The notes under the pieces are model-generated. The model saw only the letters and a list, made by a program, of their open reading frames with translations, was not told where the DNA came from and did not search any database. Shown piece by piece: positions 43,591-52,400 of a stretch of 64,000 bases of DNA; the stretch's first letter is position 1; every line of letters begins with the position of its first letter. The translations under genes were made by a program, and so were the position numbers. Source of the DNA: Dyadobacter sp. 676. GTDB taxonomy: Bacteria; Bacteroidota; Bacteroidia; Cytophagales; Spirosomataceae. Location of the stretch: assembly GCF_040448675.1 (NCBI RefSeq), contig NZ_CP159289.1:1984001-2048000 (forward strand), given 5' to 3'.

Positions 43591-45538
43591 ATGGAATCGA
43601 AACACAAAATTGACAAGGTCACCGCCGCCGGGTTGCTGGTGGCCTTCGGCATTATATACGGCGACATCGGGACGTCGCCGCTCTATGTGATGCAGGCGAT
43701 TATCATGAATGAGCCCATCACCGAAGAAATCGTTTACGGGGCGATTTCCTGTATATTCTGGACCCTGACACTCCAAACGACGATCAAATATGTAATCCTG
43801 ATCCTCCGGGCCGACAACCGGGGCGAAGGGGGGAATTTTTGCCCTTTACGCGCTCGTACGCAAGCACGCGAAATGGCTGACGGTGCCGGCGGTGATCGGG
43901 GGAAGCACGTTGCTGGCCGACGGGGTCATTACACCGCCCATTTCGGTATCTTCGGCGGTGGAAGGTTTGCAATTATTATATCCTAATATTCAGACAGTCC
44001 CGATTGTAATCGCCATTCTGACAGCCATTTTTATTATCCAGGCATTCGGTACGAAAGTCGTAGGGCGCACATTCGGGCCGCTGATGGTGACGTGGTTCGT
44101 CATGCTGGGTGTACTGGGACTTAACCAGATCAAAGACCACCCCGAAATCCTGAAAGCACTCAACCCTATATACGGTTACGATCTTCTTACCAAACATCCC
44201 GGTGGCTTCTGGATGCTCGGCGCGGTATTCCTTTGTACGACAGGAGCCGAGGCATTGTATTCCGATCTCGGCCACTGCGGCCGCGAAAACATCCGGGTCA
44301 GTTGGATATTCGTCAAAATATGTCTGATACTTAACTATTTCGGACAGGGCGCATGGCTCCTCACCGAAATGGGCAACCTGCTCGATGCCCGCAAGCCGTT
44401 TTACGAAATCATGCCGGAGTGGTGGCTGTTACCCGGCGTCGTGATCGCGACATTGGCCGCTATCATCGCCAGCCAGGCGGTTATTACCGGCTCGTTTACG
44501 CTGATTTCCGAAGCTATCCGCCTGAATTTCTGGCCCAAAGTGCGCCTCATTTACCCCAGCGACCAAAAGGGCCAACTTTATGTACCGAGTATCAACTGGC
44601 TCCTTTGGATGGGTTGTTGCGGCGTGGTGTTGTTTTTCCAGAAATCATCGAACATGGAAGCGGCATACGGCCTGGCCATTACGCTCACGATGATCATGAC
44701 GACAATCCTGTTCTCTTATTATTTGTATATCAAACGGGTGAATCTCTGGATTGTGATCGTTTTCATGCTGCTATACCTGTTCATCGAAGGTATGTTCCTG
44801 GGTGCCAACCTTTTGAAGTTTACCCACGGAGGCTGGTTTACCATTATGGTAGGTACATTGGTAGCAGGGCTGATGGCGGTGTGGCTCAAAGCGTTCTACA
44901 TTAAACTGCGCCTTACTGAATACACCAAGCTGGAAAAATACCTGCCCGCATTACATGAGCTGAGCCGCGATATCAGCATTCCCAAATACACCACCCACCT
45001 GGTGTTCATGACCAACGCGTCGCGCGCTTCGGACATTGAAACGAAGGTTATCTACTCCATCTTTCAGAAACGGCCGAAACGTGCCGATGTGTACTGGTTT
45101 ATCCACGTCGATATTACGGATGACCCTTATACGATGGAATACAAGGTATTGTCCGACGAGGATAATCATGACAATGTGATCAAAATCAATTTTCGGCTCG
45201 GTTTCCGTGTCGACCAGCGGATCAACATGTTCTTCCGGAAAGTGGTGGAGGATATGGTTTTGAACAAGGAAGTGGATATCACCAGCCGCTACGAATCGCT
45301 TAGCAAACAGAACATTACAGGAGATTTCCGGTTCGTGGTGCTCGAAAGATTCCTGTCCTTCGAGAATGACCTGCCATTCTTCGAACAGCTGGTTATGAAA
45401 ACCTATTTCTTTGTCAAGGATTTCACGACGCCCGAAGACAAATGGTTCGGGCTGGATAGCAGTTCGGTCAAAATCGAGAAGGTTCCGCTTATCATACGTC
45501 CGGTCGAAAACGTCAAGTTAAGAAGGGTATATTCCTGA
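43591..45538 (+). CDS. kup: Kup potassium transporter, frame broken in a G6 run
   Basis: KUP/HAK family K+ uptake protein, about 648 residues when restored. The first frame has VAFGIIYGDIGTSPLYVM, the KUP signature in helix 1, and breaks after ADNRGEGG. The second frame carries on with VPAVIGGSTLLADGVITPPI, GPLMVTWFVMLGVLG and the C-terminal cytosolic domain (FFRKVVEDMV, SSVKIEKVPLIIRP). Deleting one G of the run 43828-43833 restores GEGGIFALYALVRKHAKW, normal for the family. A clear terminator follows the stop. Membrane protein with about 12 helices. Confidence 0.93.
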
Positions 45539-45560
45539 TTTTCAACATTTCAAACATTTG

Positions 45561-45608
45561 AAGGACCGATAAACCCAGGTAAACATTGCTGGTATCGGTC
45601 CTTTTTTT
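45561..45608 (+). terminator. Terminator of kup
   Basis: Stem AAGGACCGATA / TATCGGTCCTT (11 bp), 21-base loop, T-run 45602-45608, 22 bases after the kup stop and ending 28 bases before the alpha-galactosidase ATG. Confidence 0.85.
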
Positions 45609-45636
45609 ATTCAAAACATCACCTTTTGATAAACCA

Positions 45637-47844
45637 ATGAATTTTCTCCGGCGCATTGCCCTTTTCCTGCCACTGTTTCTTCTGCACTCCTTCGGCTCAA
45701 CGGCCCAGGACAAGGTTACCATTCCCATTGAAACCGCACAAAACGCCCTCGTATTGCAAACCGGTCCGGACAAGCATTTGTCGATCGTATACTTTGGCAA
45801 AAAACTGGCCCAGGCGGCCGAGTATGATCTGGTAGGTTCGCAAAACCGCCAGCGCGACGGCAATGCCGGCATTTATAACTCTGCCTACACGCCTGCGGGC
45901 TCGTGGAATGTTTCTGAGCCCGCCTTGCAAATCACCCATGCCGACGGTAATAAATCCACCGACCTGATTTATATAAACCATCAGACGACCCGCGAAAACG
46001 ATAATGTGTCGGTAACAGGCATTCAGCTTAAAGACCCGGTATATGCGGTGGAGGTTACGTTATTTTACAAAACCTACTTCCGAGAAAATGTGGTAGAACA
46101 ATGGAGTATGATCAAAAACGCCGGAAAAGGCGGAATCATGTTGAACAAATACGCTTCCGCTAACCTCTACTTTCCCGGAAAGGACTTCTACCTCACCCAT
46201 TACAACGGTACCTGGGCGCATGAAATGAACCCGGAAGAAGAACAGCTTACAGCCGGTATCCGCGTGCTCGATTCGAAGCTGGGCACCCGTGCCAACCTAT
46301 TTCAGCCGCCGAGTTTTCAGCTTTCTTTCGATAAACCAGCCACCGAAACGGAGGGCAAGGTACTGCTTGGGACCCTGGCCTGGTCGGGCAACTTTCGCAT
46401 GGATTTCGAGGTGGATTCCTACCATAACCTTCGGTTAATTGCCGGAATCAACAATTATGCCTCGGAATACCCGCTGGCGGCGGGCAATGATTTCAAAACG
46501 CCTTCGTTTATCTACACTTTCTCGGAACATGGAAAAGGCGATGCAAGCCGCAACCTGCATAACTGGGCCCGCAAATACCGCATTCTCGATGGCGAAGGTT
46601 CACGCCTGACGTTGCTGAACAACTGGGAAGCCACATATTTCGATTTTAACGAGGAGAAACTCTCGGGCCTTTTCAAAGACGGCAGGAAACTGGGCGTTGA
46701 CCTGTTCCTGCTGGACGACGGCTGGTTCGCCAACAAATATCCCCGCAACGACGACCGTGCAGGGCTTGGAGATTGGCAGGAGAACGTCAAAAAATTGCCG
46801 CATGGCATTGGTTATCTGGTCAAAGAGGCTAAAAGCGCGGGTATCAAATTCGGGATTTGGGTAGAACCGGAAATGGTAAACCCCAGAAGCGAACTTTACG
46901 AAAAACATCCCGATTGGGTGATCCGCCAACCTCAGCGTCCCGAGCATTATATGCGCAATCAGTTGCCGCTCGATTTGTCCAATCCCGAAGTGCAAAACTT
47001 CGTTTACGGCGTTCTGGACAAGCTTTTTACGGAGAATCCGGAGATCGCCTATATCAAATGGGATTGCAACGCCATCACTTTCAATGCGCATTCGGCTTAT
47101 CTCGAAAAGACCGGGCAAAAGCAATCGCAACTGTATGTGGATTACGTGAAAGGCCTTTATAAGGTTTTGGAAAAACTGAGAGCCAAATATCCCAAAGTGC
47201 CAATGATGCTCTGCTCGGGCGGTGGCGGGCGGGTCGATTATGAGGCCTTGAAATACTTCACCGAATTCTGGCCAAGTGACAATACCGATCCGCTCGAACG
47301 TATTTTCATGCAATGGGAGTACTCCTATTTCTTCCCTGCTCTCGCACAAAGCGCGCACGTTACCGACTGGGGCAAGCAGCCGCTCAAATTCCGGACCGAC
47401 GTGGCCATGATGGGCAAACTTGGTTACGACATTGTGGTGAGCCATCTCAACGAGAAAGATCTGCAATTCAGCCAGCAATCCGTCGCGACTTACAACGCGA
47501 TCAAGGATGTGGTGTGGCACGGTGACCTCTACCGGCTGGTCGATCCGAAGAAAAATGATTTTGCCTCATTACTTTTTGCAACTAAAAACAAGGACCGGGC
47601 CATTTTGTTTTCGTATTTGGTAAGCAACCGCAACGGAGCCGGATCGGACATTGCCGTGCGCTTGCAGGGGCTGGATGCGGCGAAAAAATACAGGGTAAGA
47701 GAATTGAACCTCTATCCCGACACCAGGTCGCCGGTTAAGGAAGATCAGGTTTATTCCGGGGACTTTTTGATGACGGCGGGATTTAATCCGGTTGTAAATG
47801 CCGGACGGACCAGTGTTATTTTGGAGATTTCGGAAGTGAAATAG
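45637..47844 (+). CDS. GH36 alpha-galactosidase, secreted
   Basis: A 735-residue exported retaining alpha-galactosidase. ATG at 45637 gives a proper signal peptide (MNFLRRIALFLPLFLLHSFG); a longer frame from 45586 would run back through the kup terminator. The N-terminal beta-supersandwich domain runs to about 300. In the TIM barrel the nucleophile Asp is in IAYIKWDCN, the acid/base Asp in FWPSDNTD, with LFLLDDGWF and CSGGGGRVD as further GH36 marks. It would remove terminal alpha-galactose from oligosaccharides such as raffinose or galactomannan. Stands alone, not linked to the SusCD locus. Confidence 0.94.
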   Translation: MNFLRRIALFLPLFLLHSFGSTAQDKVTIPIETAQNALVLQTGPDKHLSIVYFGKKLAQAAEYDLVGSQNRQRDGNAGIYNSAYTPAGSWNVSEPALQITHADGNKSTDLIYINHQTTRENDNVSVTGIQLKDPVYAVEVTLFYKTYFRENVVEQWSMIKNAGKGGIMLNKYASANLYFPGKDFYLTHYNGTWAHEMNPEEEQLTAGIRVLDSKLGTRANLFQPPSFQLSFDKPATETEGKVLLGTLAWSGNFRMDFEVDSYHNLRLIAGINNYASEYPLAAGNDFKTPSFIYTFSEHGKGDASRNLHNWARKYRILDGEGSRLTLLNNWEATYFDFNEEKLSGLFKDGRKLGVDLFLLDDGWFANKYPRNDDRAGLGDWQENVKKLPHGIGYLVKEAKSAGIKFGIWVEPEMVNPRSELYEKHPDWVIRQPQRPEHYMRNQLPLDLSNPEVQNFVYGVLDKLFTENPEIAYIKWDCNAITFNAHSAYLEKTGQKQSQLYVDYVKGLYKVLEKLRAKYPKVPMMLCSGGGGRVDYEALKYFTEFWPSDNTDPLERIFMQWEYSYFFPALAQSAHVTDWGKQPLKFRTDVAMMGKLGYDIVVSHLNEKDLQFSQQSVATYNAIKDVVWHGDLYRLVDPKKNDFASLLFATKNKDRAILFSYLVSNRNGAGSDIAVRLQGLDAAKKYRVRELNLYPDTRSPVKEDQVYSGDFLMTAGFNPVVNAGRTSVILEISEVK

Positions 47845-47856
47845 CGGTATCGTAAA

Positions 47857-47908
47857 GTTTTAATGCCACGAAGGCACGAATATCTTCGTGCCTTCGTGGC
47901 ATTAAAAC
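47857..47908. terminator. Perfect 24-bp hairpin, bidirectional
   Basis: Two 24-base arms (47857-47880 and 47885-47908) pair without mismatch around a TATC loop; the ends are GTTTTAATG / CATTAAAAC, giving T-runs on both sides. It ends the GH36 gene and overlaps the first base of the convergent phosphoribosyltransferase stop codon. The inner word CCACGAAGGCACGAA looks like a dispersed repeat. Confidence 0.85.
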
Positions 47909-48426
47909 TATTTCAAATAAACCCCCTCTTCTTCCTTACGGCTCAAAACCACTTCCACATGCTCAGTAAGCGTGGTGCTCAGCGAATATCCCACATAATC
48001 GGCATGAATCGGGAACTTGTGATGGCTGCGGTCCACGATCACCGCTACTTGTACCTTCTTCATCGGTACTTTCAGGAAGGGTTCCAGGGCGAATGCAAGT
48101 GTACGCCCGGTATTTAAAACGTCGTCCGCTACAATCACGACCTGATTTTCCACATTCAGCTCCCGGTCGAACAGGATGGGGCTCTGGTAGTGAATATTCT
48201 TGTCGAACCGCAGCTCGATCAGCTGGACGTCGAGTGGCGAAATTTCGGTGAGTTCCGCCGCGAGCCGTTGGGCAAAAGCGAACCCTTCACCGGCGATTCC
48301 GGCGATGATAATGCCTTTTTCCTCGAAATTCTGTTCGTATATCTCAAAAGCGATCCGGCGTATCTTCTGGCCCGCCTGGTGGGCCGTCAGAACCTGGCGC
48401 CTGGCCACCGTGCTGTTCTCGGTCAT
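47908..48426 (-). CDS. Phosphoribosyltransferase family protein (PyrR-like)
   Basis: A 172-residue type I PRTase. The PRPP-binding loop is VVIVADDVLNTGRTLAFAL and the pyrophosphate loop is at GIAGEGFAFAQRLA. Overall form is PyrR/hypoxanthine-guanine PRTase-like; base specificity is not certain and no pyr genes are near. It is 60 bases after the GATase-like gene on the same strand, ending in a strong terminator, so it may be the last gene of that run. Confidence 0.88.
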   Translation of the reverse strand: MTENSTVARRQVLTAHQAGQKIRRIAFEIYEQNFEEKGIIIAGIAGEGFAFAQRLAAELTEISPLDVQLIELRFDKNIHYQSPILFDRELNVENQVVIVADDVLNTGRTLAFALEPFLKVPMKKVQVAVIVDRSHHKFPIHADYVGYSLSTTLTEHVEVVLSRKEEEGVYLK

Positions 48427-48486
48427 TGCAGGTATTGGTAAGTTGAAATCTTAGTCGTGGTAAAAATAGCAAACCATATTACCACT

Positions 48487-49191
48487 TCATAATGCCGCAA
48501 AATTCTTTAACCAATTGGCAAAAGTCAATTCATGCAGCGGCAATTCCAGGCTTACGACTCCCATTTCGACCTTCGCCTGCCCGATACGCTCCGTCCGTAT
48601 TTCCATCAGCGCTTTTTCGTAAGTCTTCGGAAATTCCGGATGCGCCTGAATGCCTATCATGTTTTCCCCTACCCGAAACATTCCGACCGGACAATCCTGC
48701 GTTTCGGCCAAAAGCGTGCTGTCCGGCGGCAGTTCCATAACCTGGTCCTGGCACATCATCAGCAGGTTAAACGACTGCCGCGAAGGCAACATCCACGCTT
48801 CCTGCCGCAAAACCTGAAAGTTATGCACGCCCACACACCAGCCAACCGCCGATTTCAGGACTTTCCCTCCCAGTGCCTCCGCCAGCATCTGATGACCGAA
48901 ACAAACGCCGATATACTTTTTCCCCGAATTATGGATTTCCCTGACCAATTCCTTCAACCGGTGAATCCAAGGCTCATCATCGTACACTGAAAACCTGGAC
49001 CCGGTACAAAGGTAGACGTCGCATACATCCGCTGAAGCCGGAAAATGTCCGTTACAGACATCATAAAATGTAAACTCCCAATCCGGTGCAACCTGTGAAA
49101 ACAATGCCGGGAACATCTCCCGGTAATCGCCCGCGATCGGCAAAAGCTCCTCCCGCACATGATCGCATTCCAGCAATCCGACTTTTGTCAT
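48487..49191 (-). CDS. Class I glutamine amidotransferase-like protein
   Basis: A 234-residue GATase1-type protein with the nucleophile elbow IGVCFGHQMLAEALGG (Cys) and the His/Glu pair in IQAHPEFPKT. Stand-alone members include amidohydrolases that cleave gamma-glutamyl amides (PuuD-like function), and the neighbours (glutamine-synthetase-like ligase, SDR, aldehyde dehydrogenase) make that role plausible: release of glutamate from a gamma-glutamyl product. That is inference. Nine bases downstream of the Uma2 gene. Confidence 0.87.
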   Translation of the reverse strand: MTKVGLLECDHVREELLPIAGDYREMFPALFSQVAPDWEFTFYDVCNGHFPASADVCDVYLCTGSRFSVYDDEPWIHRLKELVREIHNSGKKYIGVCFGHQMLAEALGGKVLKSAVGWCVGVHNFQVLRQEAWMLPSRQSFNLLMMCQDQVMELPPDSTLLAETQDCPVGMFRVGENMIGIQAHPEFPKTYEKALMEIRTERIGQAKVEMGVVSLELPLHELTFANWLKNFAAL

Positions 49192-49200
49192 ACTATTATT

Positions 49201-49788
49201 TTACTTTTTATCGAAAAGCTGGTCCAGTTCTATGGTAAATTCAGGCAATGTGATCGGAGTCAAAACCTGACCTGCGGTAAATGGCTTCAATCCGATAAAC
49301 TTCCCTTCATGCAATACATATACGAACACTACTTCATCATTAGGCTCTACCAACCAATATTCTTTCACGCCGGACTCTTCATACACATCGAATTTATCAT
49401 TCATTTCCTTTTTCGTGTTACCCGGAGAGAGTATTTCAATGATCCAGTCCGGTGCACCGATACAACCTTTTTCATCGATTTTTGCCGGATCACAGACCAC
49501 GCAAACATCCGGCTGGACAACGGTAAAAATTTCCTGGTCGGCTTTGACACCAAATCTCGGAAGCCTTACGTCGAATGGCGCCATAAAAACCTGACAATCC
49601 CTGTATTTGAGCAAATGCCACAATTCTGCAAATAGCATCCCCGCAATTTTTTGGTGTCGCGTAGCAGGCGCAGGCGACATTCTAAAGATTTTACCTTTAA
49701 TCAATTCAAGGCGCTCTTCGAATTGCCATTTCAAATAGTCGGCATAACTATATGTGCCGTTCAAATCCAGTGTGTCGATGCTTTTCAT
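49201..49788 (-). CDS. Uma2 family (DUF820) endonuclease-like protein
   Basis: A 195-residue protein with the restriction-endonuclease-like core of Uma2/DUF820: ELIKGKIFRMSPAPATRHQ, FDVRLPRF, VVQPDVCVVCD and the conserved PDWIIEILSPGNTKKEM, then EYWLVEPNDEVVFVY. The D...ExK-like residues are present (Asp in QPDVCV, Glu in IIEILS). Such genes are very common in Cytophagales and cyanobacteria, and their role is unknown; links to mobile elements are suspected. It interrupts an otherwise metabolic run of genes. Confidence 0.88.
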   Translation of the reverse strand: MKSIDTLDLNGTYSYADYLKWQFEERLELIKGKIFRMSPAPATRHQKIAGMLFAELWHLLKYRDCQVFMAPFDVRLPRFGVKADQEIFTVVQPDVCVVCDPAKIDEKGCIGAPDWIIEILSPGNTKKEMNDKFDVYEESGVKEYWLVEPNDEVVFVYVLHEGKFIGLKPFTAGQVLTPITLPEFTIELDQLFDKK

Positions 49789-49835
49789 GTCCTCATTTAA
49801 GTGATTCCGGATTAAAGATAGACTATCAAACCAAG

Positions 49836-51221
49836 CTACCCTATTCTCAAATGAAAAGACTTAGGCCGCGTCAAAGCCTCGTAACCGACCACCGACAAGG
49901 TGCAACCACGCCCGGAATTCTTCACACCCGTCCACGCCAGCGCCGGATCGAGGTAATCACAGCGGTTCATGAACCAGGTACCGGTTTCTACCTGCTCACC
50001 GATTCGCAATGCCGCGTCCACATCGCTTGTCCAGATCGAGGCAGTCAGACCGTACTGGCTGTCGTTCATCAAACGAACAGCCTCGTCGTCGCCCGAAACG
50101 GGCATAATGCCTACCACCGGTGCAAATGTTTCCTCCGTCATGATATCCATTGAATGGCTTACGTTTACCAGGACCTGCGGGGCGAGGTAAGGCGTACCCG
50201 GTTTGTGGGCGGGGAACAATGCGGGATCGATCAACGCGCTGGCACCTTGCGCGATAGCGTCATCGATTTGCTTTTGGGCAAAATTGGCCGCAGAGGTTCT
50301 CACCATTGGCCCCAATGTCGTTTCTGGGTCGCGCGGGTCGCCCAGGACGTAGGTTTTCGTGAGCGCCTCGAAACCCCGCACAAACTCTTCATACACATCC
50401 CGATGCACATAAATCCGCTCGATCCCGCAGCACGACTGCCCCGAGTTGAAAAAAGAACCGTCCACAAGGTTTTCCACGGCGTCGGCCAAATTGGCATCGG
50501 CACGCACGTAGGCCGGGTCTTTCCCTCCCAGTTCGAGCCCTCCGACGATGAAGCGCTGGTTAATAGCCTTCTGAACTGCATGCCCTCCCTCTACCGAGCC
50601 CGTGAATGCGACGTAGTCGATCCGTGCATCGCCGATCACCTGCGCTACCTGGTCGTGGCTCAAATGCAGATATTGAAATACCCCTTCGGGCAATCCGGCG
50701 TATTCGAATGCGGCTGCATAGCGCTCCGCACAAAGCGGCGTTTGTTGTGCGTGCTTCAAAAGCACCGCATTACCTGCCATAATCGCCGGTATCACCGAGT
50801 TTACCGAAGTCAGGTACGGATAATTCCACGGCGCAACCACGAATACCACGCCCAGCGGGTCGCGCTTTATGAACCTTTTGAATCCCGGAATCTCGTCCAC
50901 TTCCACATCCGCCAAGGCCTTTCCGGCTACGGAAATCATATAATTGGCTCGTTCCTGAAAACCACGACGGATCTCATTAGCCGTATACCGCACGGGCCGG
51001 CCCATTTGCCAGGTCAGTTCAAGACCTATTTCGTCTGCATTGTTCAGGAAATACTCCACCGCCTTCCGGCAGATCGCCTCGCGCTCGGAAAGTTTCGATT
51101 TTTTCCACTCTTTTTGCGTCGTAACGGCCTTTTCCAAAGCAGCTTCCACAGCCGCGGCAGTCGCCAACTCGCGCTCCACATACACGGAACCGTCGATCGG
51201 GCTTATTGTTGTCTGAATCAT
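49836..51221 (-). CDS. NAD(P)-dependent aldehyde dehydrogenase
   Basis: A 461-residue aldehyde dehydrogenase. Catalytic Cys in FNSGQSCCGIERIYV, Glu in GGLELGGKDP, and the cofactor-binding VFVVAPWNYP and FTGSVEGG are all present. The type resembles succinate-semialdehyde or gamma-glutamyl-aminoaldehyde dehydrogenases. Lies 85 bases after the SDR and 47 before Uma2. In the pathway I infer, it oxidises a gamma-glutamyl aldehyde to the acid. Confidence 0.92.
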   Translation of the reverse strand: MIQTTISPIDGSVYVERELATAAAVEAALEKAVTTQKEWKKSKLSEREAICRKAVEYFLNNADEIGLELTWQMGRPVRYTANEIRRGFQERANYMISVAGKALADVEVDEIPGFKRFIKRDPLGVVFVVAPWNYPYLTSVNSVIPAIMAGNAVLLKHAQQTPLCAERYAAAFEYAGLPEGVFQYLHLSHDQVAQVIGDARIDYVAFTGSVEGGHAVQKAINQRFIVGGLELGGKDPAYVRADANLADAVENLVDGSFFNSGQSCCGIERIYVHRDVYEEFVRGFEALTKTYVLGDPRDPETTLGPMVRTSAANFAQKQIDDAIAQGASALIDPALFPAHKPGTPYLAPQVLVNVSHSMDIMTEETFAPVVGIMPVSGDDEAVRLMNDSQYGLTASIWTSDVDAALRIGEQVETGTWFMNRCDYLDPALAWTGVKNSGRGCTLSVVGYEALTRPKSFHLRIG

Positions 51222-51306
51222 TTTTTTGAAAGGAATGAAGAAGAAAGGGAGGAAAGAGGAAGGGGAAGAAGGATACTTCCATCCTCCTTTTCCCCCCTTT
51301 CCTCCA

Positions 51307-52080
51307 TTAAACAGGTGTTACATAAGCGGAGGTAATACCGCCGTCGACGAGGAAATCGGTACCTGTTACGAACGAAGCCTCGTCGGAAGCGAGGAACAAT
51401 GCCGCGTAGGCCATTTCTCTGGCTTCACCGAAGCGGCCCATAGGAATATGCACCAGCCGGCGTTGTTTCTTCTCTTCGGTATTCAAAAACTTCATCAGCA
51501 ATTCGGTACGCAGCGGACCGGGGCACAGCGCATTTACACGGATATTCTCGCGCGCATGGATAACCGCGAGCTCCCGTGTGAGCGCGAGGACGGCGCCTTT
51601 GCTGGCCGTGTAGGCCACCTGCGGTGTAGCCGCGCCCAGGATCGCCACAAACGACGCCGTATTTATAATTGATCCGCCGCCTGCGCGCTGCAATGCCGGG
51701 ATACCATATTTGCACCCCAGAAAAACACCTTTCGCATTGATGTTCATCGTCAGGTCCCAGATCGCCTCTTCGGTTGTTATGGCATTATCGTCGTCGCTGT
51801 GCATAATGCCGGCATTGTTAAAAAGGATATTCAGCTTGCCGAACTTCTCCTCCGCAAACGCCACAGCCGCCTCGCTGTCAGCGGCTTCGGAAACGTCCGA
51901 ATGCAGAAAGTAGGCTTCTCCGCCATTCCTGACGATTTCGTCGGCAGTCTCCTGGCCGGCCGCGTCGTTCACGTCGGTCACCACGACTTTAGCTCCTTCT
52001 CTGGCAAATAGAATGGCAGTTTCACGGCCGATTCCGCCGCTACCACCTGTAATAAGCGCGACTTTGTTTTCTAAGCGCAT
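51307..52080 (-). CDS. SDR family oxidoreductase
   Basis: A 257-residue classical short-chain dehydrogenase: cofactor loop TGGSGGIGRE, Asp37-type acidic residue (VVVTDVND) favouring NAD, NNAG, catalytic Ser in INTASFVA, and Tyr/Lys in AYTASKG. C-terminal GGITSAYVTPV. It could oxidise an alcohol group to an aldehyde for the next gene's product. The 320-bp gap before it holds a hairpin-rich repeat, so co-transcription with the upstream ligase is not certain. Confidence 0.9.
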   Translation of the reverse strand: MRLENKVALITGGSGGIGRETAILFAREGAKVVVTDVNDAAGQETADEIVRNGGEAYFLHSDVSEAADSEAAVAFAEEKFGKLNILFNNAGIMHSDDDNAITTEEAIWDLTMNINAKGVFLGCKYGIPALQRAGGGSIINTASFVAILGAATPQVAYTASKGAVLALTRELAVIHARENIRVNALCPGPLRTELLMKFLNTEEKKQRRLVHIPMGRFGEAREMAYAALFLASDEASFVTGTDFLVDGGITSAYVTPV

Positions 52081-52229
52081 GGGGTCAATTGGTTAATATT
52101 ATGAAATAGTAATTGAGTTAATGTTAAATCCGGTCGATTCGATTACGGTAGAACGCCTCGGTAAGGCCATTTTCTTCGTCATTCCATTTTCGGGAGGTTC
52201 AGATAGAGCCCGTCAATTGTATGCACCGT

Positions 52230-52380
52230 TCGTTCTACAAACAGGAAGCTGCTCCGCAGCCATCGTAATTATTGCCGCTGCCTTGAAACATCCTACTTGG
52301 CGTTTAAACTCCGAAGGAGCTGGCTGTTTATGGCAACCAGCCTAGCTATAATCGTATTTGGCCCCGGAGGGGCCTCCTGA
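52230..52380. repeat. Hairpin-rich dispersed repeat block in the ligase-SDR gap
   Basis: Compact palindromes follow each other: GCTGC-TCC-GCAGC (52248-52260), CTCC-GAA-GGAG (52309-52319), GCTGG...CCAGC (52319-52341) and GGCCCC-GGA-GGGGCC (52360-52374). The phrase CTACAAACAGGAAGCTGC resembles interspersed sequence I recall from other Bacteroidota intergenic regions. No ORF is credible in 52081-52400. Confidence 0.55.
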
Positions 52381-52400
52381 CGCCCTACCGCAAACCTGCA

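Noticed and set aside
47908..48426. Pyrimidine operon attenuator PyrR
   Set aside because: No pyr genes and no attenuator are near; only the PRTase fold can be supported.
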